Origin: Anaerolineae bacterium CG2_30_58_95
Lineage (GTDB): Bacteria > Chloroflexota > Anaerolineae > Anaerolineales > Villigracilaceae
Assembly (NCBI GenBank): GCA_001872165.1
Contig: MNXK01000169.1
Span: forward strand, 1-5,829
Direction: 5' to 3'
Length of the DNA stretch: 5,829 bases
A program made the translations under genes and the position numbers. Below, in pieces: positions 1 to 5,554 of this stretch. The first letter of the stretch is position 1. The number at the start of each line of letters is the position of its first letter. Below the pieces are notes generated by a model, which did no database searches, was not told where the DNA came from, and saw only the letters and a list, made by a program, of their open reading frames with translations.

Positions 1-40
1 GCGGCAGATTTTGGGCTACCGCTCGAGCGAGTTGCGGTGA
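1..40 (+). CDS. Possible 3' end of an upstream gene (partial)
   Basis: In the frame starting at base 2 the sequence reads RQILGYRSSELR and then a TGA stop at 38-40. This could be the C-terminus of a gene lying left of the window. Frame 1 is also open, to a TAG at 58-60, but that stop lies inside the repeat array, so the TGA frame is slightly preferred. Twelve residues are too few to name a family. The only support is that the next gene starts 150 bases later on the same strand. Confidence 0.2.
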   Translation, partial: RQILGYRSSELR

Positions 41-48
41 GAGTGTGG

Positions 49-166
49 GTAGACAAGTAGATAAGTAGCAAGGAGGCAAGTAGACAAGTAGACAAGTACT
101 TGTTTCCTTGTTTCCTTGTTTCCTTGTTTCCTTGTTTCCTTGTTTCCTTGTTTCCTTGTTTCCTTG
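49..166. repeat. Tandem 8-bp repeat hairpin (array 1) upstream of fadN
   Basis: The left arm (49-98) holds about six units of GTAGACAA with variants GTAGATAA, GTAGCAA and GGAGGCAA. The right arm holds eight identical copies of CTTGTTTC (99-162) plus a half copy. The arms meet at a perfect 12-bp palindrome, ACAAGTACTTGT (92-103). Counting G-U pairs, a GTAGACAA unit pairs with a right-arm unit at seven of eight positions, so a transcript could fold into a long imperfect hairpin ending just before the fadN ribosome binding site. The left arm is diverged and the right arm is uniform, which suggests recent slippage expansion on the right. Confidence 0.93.
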
Positions 167-178
167 ATACTTTACCAC

Positions 179-185
179 AAGGAGA
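179..185 (+). promoter_or_regulatory. Ribosome binding site fixing the fadN start
   Basis: AAGGAGA lies seven bases before the ATG at 193. It decides the start: the open frame extends back to 100, but residues encoded by 100-192 are only a translation of the 8-bp repeat (a repeating Phe/Leu/Cys/Pro pattern). Confidence 0.85.
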
Positions 186-192
186 GAACCCT

Positions 193-2589
193 ATGAAATA
201 CCATGTACACAATGCTGTCGTTGTCGGCGCGGGGACGATGGGCGCGGCGCTCGCCGCGCACCTGGCGAATGCTGGCGTGCCGGTGACGCTGCTGGACATC
301 GTCCCCAAGGGCGCGCCGGCTGGTGATAAGGCTGCCCGCAACAAAATCGTCAACGAGGGCTGGGATCGCTGCCTGAAAGCCCGTCCTGCCAACTTGATGT
401 CATCCGACCTGGCGACCTTCGTCAAGCTGGGCAACCTGGAAGACGATTTCGAGGCCGTCGCCAAGGCCGACTGGATCATCGAGGCCATCATCGAGCGGCT
501 GGACATCAAGCAGCAATTGATGGCGCGCATTGACGCCGTCCGCAAGCCGGAGGCCATCGTCAGCACCAACACGTCGGGCATTCCGGTCAAGGATATCGCC
601 GAGGGCCGCTCGAAGGGCTTCAAGCAGCATTTCCTCGGCACGCACTTCTTTAATCCACCCCGCTATTTGAAGCTGCTGGAAGTCATCCCGACGAAAGACA
701 CCCTGCCTGCCGTGACCGAGTTCATCTCGTGGTTCGGCAGCTACCGGCTGGGCAAAGGCATCGTCCAGTGCAAGGACACGCCTAACTTCATTGGCAATCG
801 CGTCGCTTTCGGGACAGGCGCGTTCGGCATGTACTACATACTCGAAAACGGCTACACCGTGGACGAGGTGGACGCGCTCACCGGACCGCTGATGGGCCAC
901 CCGAAGACGGCCACTTTCCGCTTGATTGACCTGGTCGGCATTGACGTTTGGGAACACGTCGGCAAGAACCTAGCGCCGGCCATCCCGCACGACACCTATG
1001 CCTTGAAGTTCTTGAACGCCGAGAAGCCGAACAAGCTGATTCACACGATGGTCGAGCGCAACTGGCTGGGCAACAAGACCAAGGTCGGCTTTTACAAGGA
1101 AGTCCGCACGGAGGAGGGCAAGAAGGAATTCTGGTCGCTCAACCTGAACACGCTGGAACATGCCGCCCCGGCCAAGCCGCGCTTTGACTCGGTCGGCAAG
1201 GCGAAGGATATCGAGAACCTGGGTGAGCGGCTGAAGGTGTTTCTGGGCGCATCCGATCGCGGCGCGCAGCTGATACAGACGCTGACCTACCAAGCCTTCC
1301 AGTATTCCTCGATGCTCATCCCCGAAGTCGCCGACACGCCCAAGCCGATTGACGATGCCATCCGCTGGGGCTTCATGCACGAGTCCGGGCCGTTCGAGAT
1401 CTGGGACATGCTTGGGGTCGCCGAGACGGTCGAACAGATGAAAGCCGCGGGCTACGCACCCGCCGCGTGGGTGGAAGACATGCTCAAGTCGGGGTGCGCC
1501 TCGTTCTATCAATACAAGGGTGACAACAAGGTGGGCATCTACGATGTCAACAAGAAGAAGTATGTCAAGATTGCCCGCGCCCCAGGGCTGGTGGTCTTGA
1601 GTGAGCTGAAGAAGGCGAAGAAGATCATCAGCGAGAATACGGGCGCATCGTTGTACGACATGGGCGACGGGGTGGCGTGCGTCGAGTTCCATACCAAGAT
1701 GAATGCTCTCGACGACGATATTTTCAACATCACAATCGAGGCGCTCGACCGCGTCGAGAAGGATTTCGTCGGCCTGGTGATTGGCAACGAGGCGGATAAC
1801 TTCAGCGCGGGTGCGAACATATTTATGGTGGTCGTCGCGGCCCAGCAGGGCATGTGGGACGTGCTTGAAGGGGCTGTGGCGAAGCTGCAAAATATGAACA
1901 TGCGCATGCGCTACTCGGCCAGACCGGTAGTCGTCGCGCCGGCGGGATTGACGCTGGGCGGCGGATGCGAGCTGACGATGCACGCCAGCCGCATCGTGGC
2001 CGCAGCGGAGACTTATATCGGTCTCGTCGAACTGGGCGTGGGCGTCATCCCGGCGGGCGGCGGCATGAAAGAGTATATGCGCCGCATCCTCAACCCGTTG
2101 ATGCGCGTCCCCAGCGCCGAGGTGCTGCCTGGTCTGATGAAGGTCTTCGAGCAGATCGGGCAGGCCAAGGTGGCGACCAGCGCCGAAGAGGCGCGCCAGT
2201 TCGGCATTCTCGGCCCTGCTGACCGCGTGGTGTTGAGTCGTAACCACCTGCTGGCGGAAGCCAAGAAGGAAGTGCTGCACATGGCCGCTACCGGCTACAA
2301 ACCGCCTGCGCCGGAATTGATCTACGCAGCCGGCCGCGGCGCCTTGGCTGCGCTGCGCGTCGGCGCGTGGGCGTTCAAGGAAGGCAAGTACATCACCGAG
2401 TACGAGGGCGTCATTGCCGGAAAACTCGTCAACGTGTTGACCGGCGGCGACTTGTCCCGCCCGACCTGGGTCAGCGAACAATATATTCTCGACCTGGAAC
2501 GCGAAGCCTTCCTGTCGCTGTGCGGCGAGCAAAAGACCCAGGAGCGCATGTGGGCGATGCTCAATACGGGCAAGCCGTTGAGGAACTAG
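193..2589 (+). CDS. fadN: 3-hydroxyacyl-CoA dehydrogenase / enoyl-CoA hydratase fusion, FadN type
   Basis: Bifunctional beta-oxidation enzyme of 798 residues, probably cytoplasmic. It should hydrate trans-2-enoyl-CoA and oxidise the L-3-hydroxyacyl-CoA with NAD+. The N-terminus is a Rossmann fold with GAGTMG at residues 12-17 and an acidic residue (Asp35) at the end of the second strand. Dehydrogenase catalytic residues are visible: Ser128 in NTSG, His151 in GTHFFNPP, Glu163 in LLEV and Asn202 in IGNR. Two dehydrogenase C-terminal domains follow; the second includes the AIRWGF segment near 390. The hydratase/crotonase domain comes last (about 510-720), with the oxyanion-hole segment NFSAGAN near 536-542 and both catalytic glutamates: Glu593 in GGGCEL and Glu613, with the usual 20-residue spacing. 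Dehydrogenase-before-hydratase order matches Bacillus FadN/YusL and is opposite to E. coli FadB/FadJ. Codons are strongly GC-ending (40 of 50 at 781-930). It heads the operon with fadA. Confidence 0.95.
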   Translation: MKYHVHNAVVVGAGTMGAALAAHLANAGVPVTLLDIVPKGAPAGDKAARNKIVNEGWDRCLKARPANLMSSDLATFVKLGNLEDDFEAVAKADWIIEAIIERLDIKQQLMARIDAVRKPEAIVSTNTSGIPVKDIAEGRSKGFKQHFLGTHFFNPPRYLKLLEVIPTKDTLPAVTEFISWFGSYRLGKGIVQCKDTPNFIGNRVAFGTGAFGMYYILENGYTVDEVDALTGPLMGHPKTATFRLIDLVGIDVWEHVGKNLAPAIPHDTYALKFLNAEKPNKLIHTMVERNWLGNKTKVGFYKEVRTEEGKKEFWSLNLNTLEHAAPAKPRFDSVGKAKDIENLGERLKVFLGASDRGAQLIQTLTYQAFQYSSMLIPEVADTPKPIDDAIRWGFMHESGPFEIWDMLGVAETVEQMKAAGYAPAAWVEDMLKSGCASFYQYKGDNKVGIYDVNKKKYVKIARAPGLVVLSELKKAKKIISENTGASLYDMGDGVACVEFHTKMNALDDDIFNITIEALDRVEKDFVGLVIGNEADNFSAGANIFMVVVAAQQGMWDVLEGAVAKLQNMNMRMRYSARPVVVAPAGLTLGGGCELTMHASRIVAAAETYIGLVELGVGVIPAGGGMKEYMRRILNPLMRVPSAEVLPGLMKVFEQIGQAKVATSAEEARQFGILGPADRVVLSRNHLLAEAKKEVLHMAATGYKPPAPELIYAAGRGALAALRVGAWAFKEGKYITEYEGVIAGKLVNVLTGGDLSRPTWVSEQYILDLEREAFLSLCGEQKTQERMWAMLNTGKPLRN

Positions 2590-2590
2590 C

Positions 2591-2664
2591 GAGTTAGGAG
2601 TTGCGGGTTAGGCGAGTTAGGTGTTGCGAGTTAGGCGAGTTAGGAGTTGCGAGTTAGGAGTTGC
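2591..2664 (+). repeat. Tandem 7-bp repeat array, left arm of array 2
   Basis: Ten heptamers, GAGTTAG or GAGTTGC with variants GGGTTAG and GTGTTGC, run from two bases after the fadN stop to the IVP-family gene. Two GC dinucleotides are inserted (2612-2613 and 2635-2636). All ten units have the form GNGTT followed by AG (six units) or GC (four units), so positions 1, 3, 4 and 5 are fixed and 2, 6 and 7 vary. It is the inverted counterpart of the array at 3089-3157. Confidence 0.93.
2656..2660 (+). promoter_or_regulatory. Ribosome binding site formed by the repeat unit
   Basis: AGGAG lies six bases before the ATG at 2667 and is created by the junction of two heptamers (GAGTTAG then GAGTTGC). 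The upstream TTG at 2661 would abut this site with no spacing, so ATG 2667 is the better start. Confidence 0.8.
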
Positions 2665-2666
2665 GT

Positions 2667-3092
2667 ATGAGCGAATGGCTGAATTTTGAAGAGTGGCAGA
2701 AAACCATTCCGGAGCGTTTGCGAAAAGACCAGTTGTGGGAATCGCAGTATTACCGCCTGGCGATGTATCTCTATGACCTGGCGTGGGATGATTGCGAGAT
2801 TCTCCGCAAAGATTATCGTGGTCGTGAAATCGTAGGGCAATTGATTCGCAGCGCAGGGAGTATTTGTGCCAACCTCGAAGAAGCCTATGGACGCGGCGTG
2901 GGAACCCCCGATTACGTCCGCATCATGAAAATTGATGTAGGCGAAATCCGTGAAGCACAAGGTTGGTATTTTCGCTCACGCCGCATACTTCCACCTGATT
3001 TGCTTGAACATCGTCTTTCGGTGATAAATCAGGTGCTCTCCTACGTTATCAACACCCTGAATTCCCACCGCCGCAACCTTCGCAAAACCTAA
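2667..3092 (+). CDS. Four-helix-bundle protein, 23S rRNA intervening-sequence (IVP) family
   Basis: Small protein of 141 residues, predicted to be mostly helical with helices near 24-44, 50-76, 80-108 and 110-134. The family signature is clear: QLIRSAGSICANLEEAYGR (58-76), then a third helix with YVRIMKIDVGEIREAQ. Homologues are encoded in intervening sequences of some 23S rRNA genes and at many dispersed sites. The fold is shared with the Avd accessory protein of diversity-generating retroelements, a basic helical bundle that binds nucleic acid and a reverse transcriptase. The exact role here is unknown and it has no evident link to fatty-acid oxidation. GC at third positions is 31 of 50 in the first 50 codons, against 40 of 50 in a fadN stretch, and the gene is enclosed by inverted repeat arrays. 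Both suggest it arrived as cargo. The basic C-terminus (RRNLRK) is encoded next to the right array and may include decayed repeat units. Confidence 0.88.
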   Translation: MSEWLNFEEWQKTIPERLRKDQLWESQYYRLAMYLYDLAWDDCEILRKDYRGREIVGQLIRSAGSICANLEEAYGRGVGTPDYVRIMKIDVGEIREAQGWYFRSRRILPPDLLEHRLSVINQVLSYVINTLNSHRRNLRKT

Positions 3093-3157
3093 CCCGCAAC
3101 CCGCAACTCGCAACCCGTAACTCGCAACTCGCAACCCACAACCCGCAACCCGTACCC
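3089..3157 (+). repeat. Tandem 7-bp repeat array, right arm of array 2
   Basis: Nine consecutive heptamers from 3089 to 3151 (CTAACCC, then forms of GCAACCC and GCAACTC, with GTAACTC and ACAACCC) plus a partial unit to 3157. All nine contain AAC. Read on the other strand every unit is GNGTT plus two bases, the same formula as the array at 2591-2664. The first unit supplies the TAA stop (3090-3092) of the IVP-family gene. The array ends 18 bases before the fadA ribosome binding site. Confidence 0.93.
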
Positions 3158-3174
3158 TGCCTACGTAAAATAAC

Positions 3175-3179
3175 AGGAG
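3175..3179 (+). promoter_or_regulatory. Ribosome binding site of fadA
   Basis: AGGAG lies six bases before the ATG at 3186, just outside the repeat array. Confidence 0.8.
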
Positions 3180-3185
3180 TAACTT

Positions 3186-4376
3186 ATGATAACTAGAGAA
3201 GCAGTAATCGTATCCGCTGCAAGAACGCCGATTGGAAAAGCTAAACGTGGAGGCCTGGCAACCGTCCGACCAGATGAATTGGCGGTCCTCGTCATCCAAG
3301 AATTGCTCAAGCGCACGCCGCAACTCGACCCGAAGGAAATCGAGGACGTCATCCTCGGCTGCGCGTTCCCGGAAGGCGAGCAGGGCATGAACATGACGCG
3401 GGCGGTTGTCATCCGCGCCGGGCTGCCGGATAGCGTCCCGGGCGAGAGTATCAACCGCTACTGCTCGTCGGGTGTGCAGGCCATCGCTCATGCAGCTTAC
3501 GCTATCATGGCCGGTCAGATGGAGATTGCCATCGCCGGCGGCGTGGAATCCATGTCCATGGTGCCGATGATGGGTTACAAGTTTGCGCCGAACCCACACT
3601 TCGCTACCGACTTGCCGCAGTACTACACCAACATGGGTCTGACCGCCGAAAACGTTTCGGTGAAATACAATGTCAGCCGCGCTGACCAGGATGCTTTCTC
3701 GTTGACCAGTCACCAGCGCGCCGCCGATGCGGTCAACTCCGGCCGCTTCGACCCCGAACTTGTGCCGGTGGACGTGGAAGTGAAAGAGATAGGTCCCAAC
3801 GGCAAGCCGGTGACAAAGAAATTCACTGTCAAACGCGACGAAGGCCCGCGCGCCGATACCACCCTGGAAGCGCTCGCCAAGCTCAAACCAGCCTTCAAGG
3901 AAGGCGGCGTGGTAACCGCTGGCAACTCTTCGCAGATGTCGGACGGCGCGGCGGGCGTGGTCATCATGTCCGCCGAGAAAGCCAAATCGCTCGGCCTCAA
4001 GCCGCTGGCGCGCTTTATGTACTTTGCCGTGGGTGGCGTTCCGCCCGAACTGATGGGCATCGGGCCGGTGGTTGCCATCCCCAAAGCGCTCAGGCTGGCC
4101 GGGATGAAACTGGCAGATATTGATTTGATCGAGTTGAACGAGGCCTTTGCCGCGCAATCGCTGGCCGTGATTCGCGAGTTGGGTCTTAATACCGAAATAA
4201 CCAACGTCAACGGCGGGGCGATTGCCCTCGGCCATCCGCTGGGCTGCACCGGCGCCAAGCTGACCACGCAGTTGATCTACGAAATGGCGCGCCGCAAGTC
4301 GAAGTACGGCATGGTGTCCATGTGCATCGGCGGCGGCATGGGCGCGGCGGCGATATTCGAGAATCTACAGAATTAG
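3186..4376 (+). CDS. fadA: Acetyl-CoA C-acyltransferase (3-ketoacyl-CoA thiolase)
   Basis: Thiolase of 396 residues, a full-length size for the family. It should cleave 3-ketoacyl-CoA with CoA to acetyl-CoA and a shortened acyl-CoA, the last step of the cycle whose middle steps FadN performs. The nucleophile is Cys93 in [15 protein letters not shown] is at 318-322, the catalytic His350 is in GHPLG, and the second catalytic cysteine Cys380 is in CIGGGMGAA. The mid-protein [11 protein letters not shown] signature is also present, so the enzyme looks active. The start is fixed by AGGAG six bases upstream. The gene lies on the same strand as fadN, and fadN-fadA pairing is known from Bacillus. Here the pair is separated by the IVP element. 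The TAG stop is the first three bases of the next repeat array. A biosynthetic acetoacetyl-CoA thiolase is the alternative, but the RYCSSG motif and context favour degradation. Confidence 0.95.
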   Translation: MITREAVIVSAARTPIGKAKRGGLATVRPDELAVLVIQELLKRTPQLDPKEIEDVILGCAFPEGEQGMNMTRAVVIRAGLPDSVPGESINRYCSSGVQAIAHAAYAIMAGQMEIAIAGGVESMSMVPMMGYKFAPNPHFATDLPQYYTNMGLTAENVSVKYNVSRADQDAFSLTSHQRAADAVNSGRFDPELVPVDVEVKEIGPNGKPVTKKFTVKRDEGPRADTTLEALAKLKPAFKEGGVVTAGNSSQMSDGAAGVVIMSAEKAKSLGLKPLARFMYFAVGGVPPELMGIGPVVAIPKALRLAGMKLADIDLIELNEAFAAQSLAVIRELGLNTEITNVNGGAIALGHPLGCTGAKLTTQLIYEMARRKSKYGMVSMCIGGGMGAAAIFENLQN

Positions 4377-4470
4377 TTGTGTAGTTGCGTAGTTGCGTAG
4401 TTGAGTAGTTGGGCAGCCTTTCCTGCAAGACTATTGAACTACTGAACTACCGAACTATCAAACTATCAAA
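4374..4470. repeat. Tandem 8-bp repeat hairpin (array 3) between fadA and the SCP2 gene
   Basis: The left arm (4374-4413) has five units of TAGTTGNG in which N is T, C, C, A and G; the other seven positions do not change. A 17-base loop follows (4414-4430). The right arm (4431-4470) has five 8-bp units: CTATTGAA, CTACTGAA, CTACCGAA, CTATCAAA, CTATCAAA. On the reverse strand the right arm is also TAGTT plus a variable trinucleotide. The invariant TAGTT/AACTA blocks can pair while the variable triplets mostly mismatch, giving a ladder of 5-bp stems. The first unit contains the fadA stop codon, and the arm ends next to the SCP2 ribosome binding site. Confidence 0.92.
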
Positions 4471-4471
4471 C

Positions 4472-4477
4472 AAGGAG
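4472..4477 (+). promoter_or_regulatory. Ribosome binding site of the SCP2 gene
   Basis: AAGGAG lies six bases before the ATG at 4484. It decides the start: the open frame runs back to 4409, but those codons are the preceding array and loop. Confidence 0.82.
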
Positions 4478-4483
4478 AACAAA

Positions 4484-4810
4484 ATGCCTCTAACAGTTGA
4501 ATCCCTCATGGCTAAAATGCCGAGCGCCTTTCTCCCCGAAAAGGCGCCGGGCCTGGATGCCGTGCTACAGTTCAAGTTCAGCGGCGCAGAAGCCAGCGAG
4601 TGGTTTGTCACCATCAAGGATGGCAAGTGCGCCGTCGAGAAGGGTACGCATCCCAGCCCGAAGATGACCCTATCTGCTGATTCATCCGACTATGTCAAAA
4701 TCTTCACCGGCGAAATGGATGGGATGCAGGCTTTCATGCAGGGCAAGATCAAGCTGGCCGGCGACCTGAACCTGGCTATGAAGCTCATGACCATGTTCAA
4801 GATCCGCTAA
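4484..4810 (+). CDS. SCP2 sterol-binding domain protein
   Basis: Single-domain protein of 108 residues with no signal peptide or membrane segment, so probably cytoplasmic. The pattern is that of stand-alone bacterial and archaeal SCP2 proteins: a helix, then GLDAVLQFKFSG with a following Trp (SEWFVTI), a DGKC turn, a short strand MTLSAD, and a C-terminal helical part with GEMDGMQAFMQGKIKLAGD leading to a Met-rich amphipathic tail. SCP2 domains hold lipids or acyl-CoA in a hydrophobic tunnel. Lying last in an operon with fadN and fadA, it may carry or buffer acyl-CoA intermediates; this role is inferred from context. It ends nine bases before a strong hairpin. Confidence 0.88.
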   Translation: MPLTVESLMAKMPSAFLPEKAPGLDAVLQFKFSGAEASEWFVTIKDGKCAVEKGTHPSPKMTLSADSSDYVKIFTGEMDGMQAFMQGKIKLAGDLNLAMKLMTMFKIR

Positions 4811-4818
4811 CACACACA

Positions 4819-4851
4819 AGAGACCGGGTTTCTGCAAGAAACTCGGTCTCT
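4819..4851. terminator. Hairpin between convergent genes, likely bidirectional terminator
   Basis: A 15-bp stem (4819-4833 with 4837-4851, one G-U pair) closes a three-base loop. It lies between the SCP2 stop at 4810 and the stop of the opposing gene at 4855. No strong T tract follows on either strand, so intrinsic termination may be weak and the hairpin could also act as a transcript-end stabiliser or be a member of a dispersed palindromic repeat family. Confidence 0.75.
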
Positions 4852-4854
4852 GAT

Positions 4855-5109
4855 TTATGCTTCGTCATGGAACGGTCTTCCATCCGCCAGCGTGTAAATA
4901 TCCTCCTCCGGTTCTCTTAGAGAATCGAAGGCTGGGTTTTGTGCGGCTGCGCGCAACCACTCGATCTCATCCCAGTCATCCACGGGCGAATACAGAACTA
5001 TAACCCGCACACGCATGGGCCCCGGAATGGGAAGTTTCGCGTCCAATTTTAGTTGACGATCCTCGTCAATCGTACCTGTTAATTCCAAGGCTGTCATCGT
5101 CGCATCCAT
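4855..5109 (-). CDS. Small antitoxin-like protein without a neighbouring toxin
   Basis: Protein of 84 residues. The first half (MTALELTGTIDE, then KLPIPGPMRVRVIVLY) resembles the short beta-rich N-termini of antitoxins that mediate dimerisation or DNA binding. The second half is acidic, ending EEDIYTLADGRPFHDEA, a tail type often found in small antitoxins that precede MazF/PemK or PIN toxins. That assignment is from general resemblance and is not certain. AAGGAG eight bases upstream supports ATG 5109; Met5 (5097) is a possible alternative. A toxin would be expected immediately downstream, but only the 44-base terminator region and the opposing SCP2 gene are there, so if it is an antitoxin it is an orphan. 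It has its own extended -10 promoter with an overlapping dyad. Confidence 0.72.
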   Translation of the reverse strand: MDATMTALELTGTIDEDRQLKLDAKLPIPGPMRVRVIVLYSPVDDWDEIEWLRAAAQNPAFDSLREPEEDIYTLADGRPFHDEA

Positions 5110-5117
5110 GGATCATG

Positions 5118-5125
5118 CTCCTTTT
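5118..5125 (-). promoter_or_regulatory. Ribosome binding site of the antitoxin-like gene
   Basis: On the - strand AAAAGGAG is followed by eight bases and the ATG at 5109. An out-of-frame ATG one base after this site is too close to be used. Confidence 0.75.
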
Positions 5126-5146
5126 GCTATGTGTAGATTATAGCAA
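5124..5146 (-). promoter_or_regulatory. Perfect 7-bp inverted repeat over the promoter, candidate operator
   Basis: TTGCTAT (5124-5130) and ATAGCAA (5140-5146) are perfect inverted repeats nine bases apart. One half covers the extended -10 element and the other lies just before the ribosome binding site, so a dimeric repressor bound here would block initiation. Autoregulation by the antitoxin-like product is the simplest guess. A weak 5'-leader hairpin is the alternative. Confidence 0.55.
5137..5145 (-). promoter_or_regulatory. Extended -10 promoter for the antitoxin-like gene
   Basis: The - strand reads TGCTATAAT, a perfect extended -10 (TGN plus TATAAT). No good -35 is seen at the usual distance, which extended -10 promoters can tolerate. 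The start of transcription would fall near 5130, leaving a leader of about 20 bases before the ATG at 5109. Confidence 0.6.
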
Positions 5147-5175
5147 TAAACTTCCCGCTGATTTGGCTTATCATG

Positions 5176-5523
5176 TCACATGTACATTCCCCAGTCCATC
5201 GCGCCGGGGTCTTCCATCAACGAGAAATCCCACGGCTCCATCCCCAGTTCAATGACAACCGTCTTGTTCAACGCTTCCTGCGCTTTTTTCTGAATGGCAT
5301 CAATCATCGCAGGGCCGTAGGGACAGAATGGCGTGGTCAGGATGACGTACATTTTGAAGTTCTCGCCCTCGGCCTCCACGCGGCGGATCAATCCCAACTG
5401 GATGACATTCAGCCCGATCTCCGGGTCCGCCACTTCGGCCAGTTTGTCGCGCAGCGGCTGGACGAGGTCCGGGTGAGTCTCGTGAATATTCCAGCGGATT
5501 TCATTTCTTTCTTCGTCACTCAT
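5176..5523 (-). CDS. MIP18 family (DUF59) Fe-S assembly-related protein
   Basis: Protein of 115 residues, the usual size of single-domain MIP18/DUF59 proteins such as SufT and PaaD-like factors, which help build or deliver Fe-S clusters in the cytoplasm. Visible signature residues are VADPEIGLNVIQLGLI (31-46, with Asp33 and Glu35), LTTPFCPYGPAMI (62-74, with the conserved Cys67 of the CP motif) and a C-terminal PWDFSLM (97-103). A GAGG four bases before the ATG supports the start at 5523. Upstream on the same strand, 67 bases away, is the SufR-like regulator, which strengthens an Fe-S role and suggests co-transcription. The spacer holds a heptamer array. The Met/Asp-rich tail after residue 103 is unlike the conserved core. 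A phenylacetate PaaD-type role is less likely, as no paa genes are seen. Confidence 0.88.
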   Translation of the reverse strand: MSDEERNEIRWNIHETHPDLVQPLRDKLAEVADPEIGLNVIQLGLIRRVEAEGENFKMYVILTTPFCPYGPAMIDAIQKKAQEALNKTVVIELGMEPWDFSLMEDPGAMDWGMYM

Positions 5524-5554
5524 AGTTCCTCGTTCTCAAAATAGTTCATAATCT

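Larger units (their letters stand above)
2591..3157 (+). mobile_element. Candidate element: IVP-family gene enclosed by inverted repeat arrays
   Basis: The two heptamer arrays are reverse complements in consensus and enclose only one gene, which has a lower GC content at codon third positions than fadN. The gene's Shine-Dalgarno sequence and stop codon lie inside the arrays, so arrays and gene form one contiguous unit of about 567 bases placed between two genes of a beta-oxidation operon. IVP-family genes are known to sit in the loop of stem-forming intervening sequences inserted in some 23S rRNA genes, and this is a similar layout in an intergenic spacer. No target-site duplication and no transposase or reverse transcriptase is visible, so mobility is inferred. 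Confidence 0.55.

Noticed and set aside
100..192. N-terminal extension of fadN encoding a repeating Phe/Pro/Cys/Leu peptide
   Set aside because: It is a direct translation of the 8-bp repeat. The family N-terminus (Rossmann motif close to the start) and the ribosome binding site at 179-185 place the real start at 193.
164..192. TTGATA at 164-169 as a -35 box for fadN
   Set aside because: No -10-like hexamer lies at the right distance, and the bases are the degenerate end of the repeat array. The operon promoter is probably left of the array or outside the window.
970..2532. Long open frame of 520 codons on the - strand inside fadN
   Set aside because: It is antisense to a conserved enzyme with intact catalytic motifs. 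Long antisense frames are expected in GC-rich coding sequence, and its protein shows no recognisable domain.
2591..3157. CRISPR array
   Set aside because: Units are contiguous 7-mers with no spacers, in inverted orientation around a gene. Nothing matches CRISPR repeat or spacer lengths.
2591..3157. Classical insertion sequence with terminal inverted repeats
   Set aside because: The enclosed protein is an IVP-family helical bundle and not a transposase, and no flanking direct target duplication is visible.
2976..4235. Long - strand open frame of 419 codons across the thiolase
   Set aside because: It is antisense to fadA and runs through the right repeat array, where its translation becomes repetitive. 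No family features.
5173..5544. + strand open frame of 123 codons opposite the MIP18 gene
   Set aside because: It is a shadow of the conserved MIP18 gene, whose DPE and CP motifs are on the - strand.
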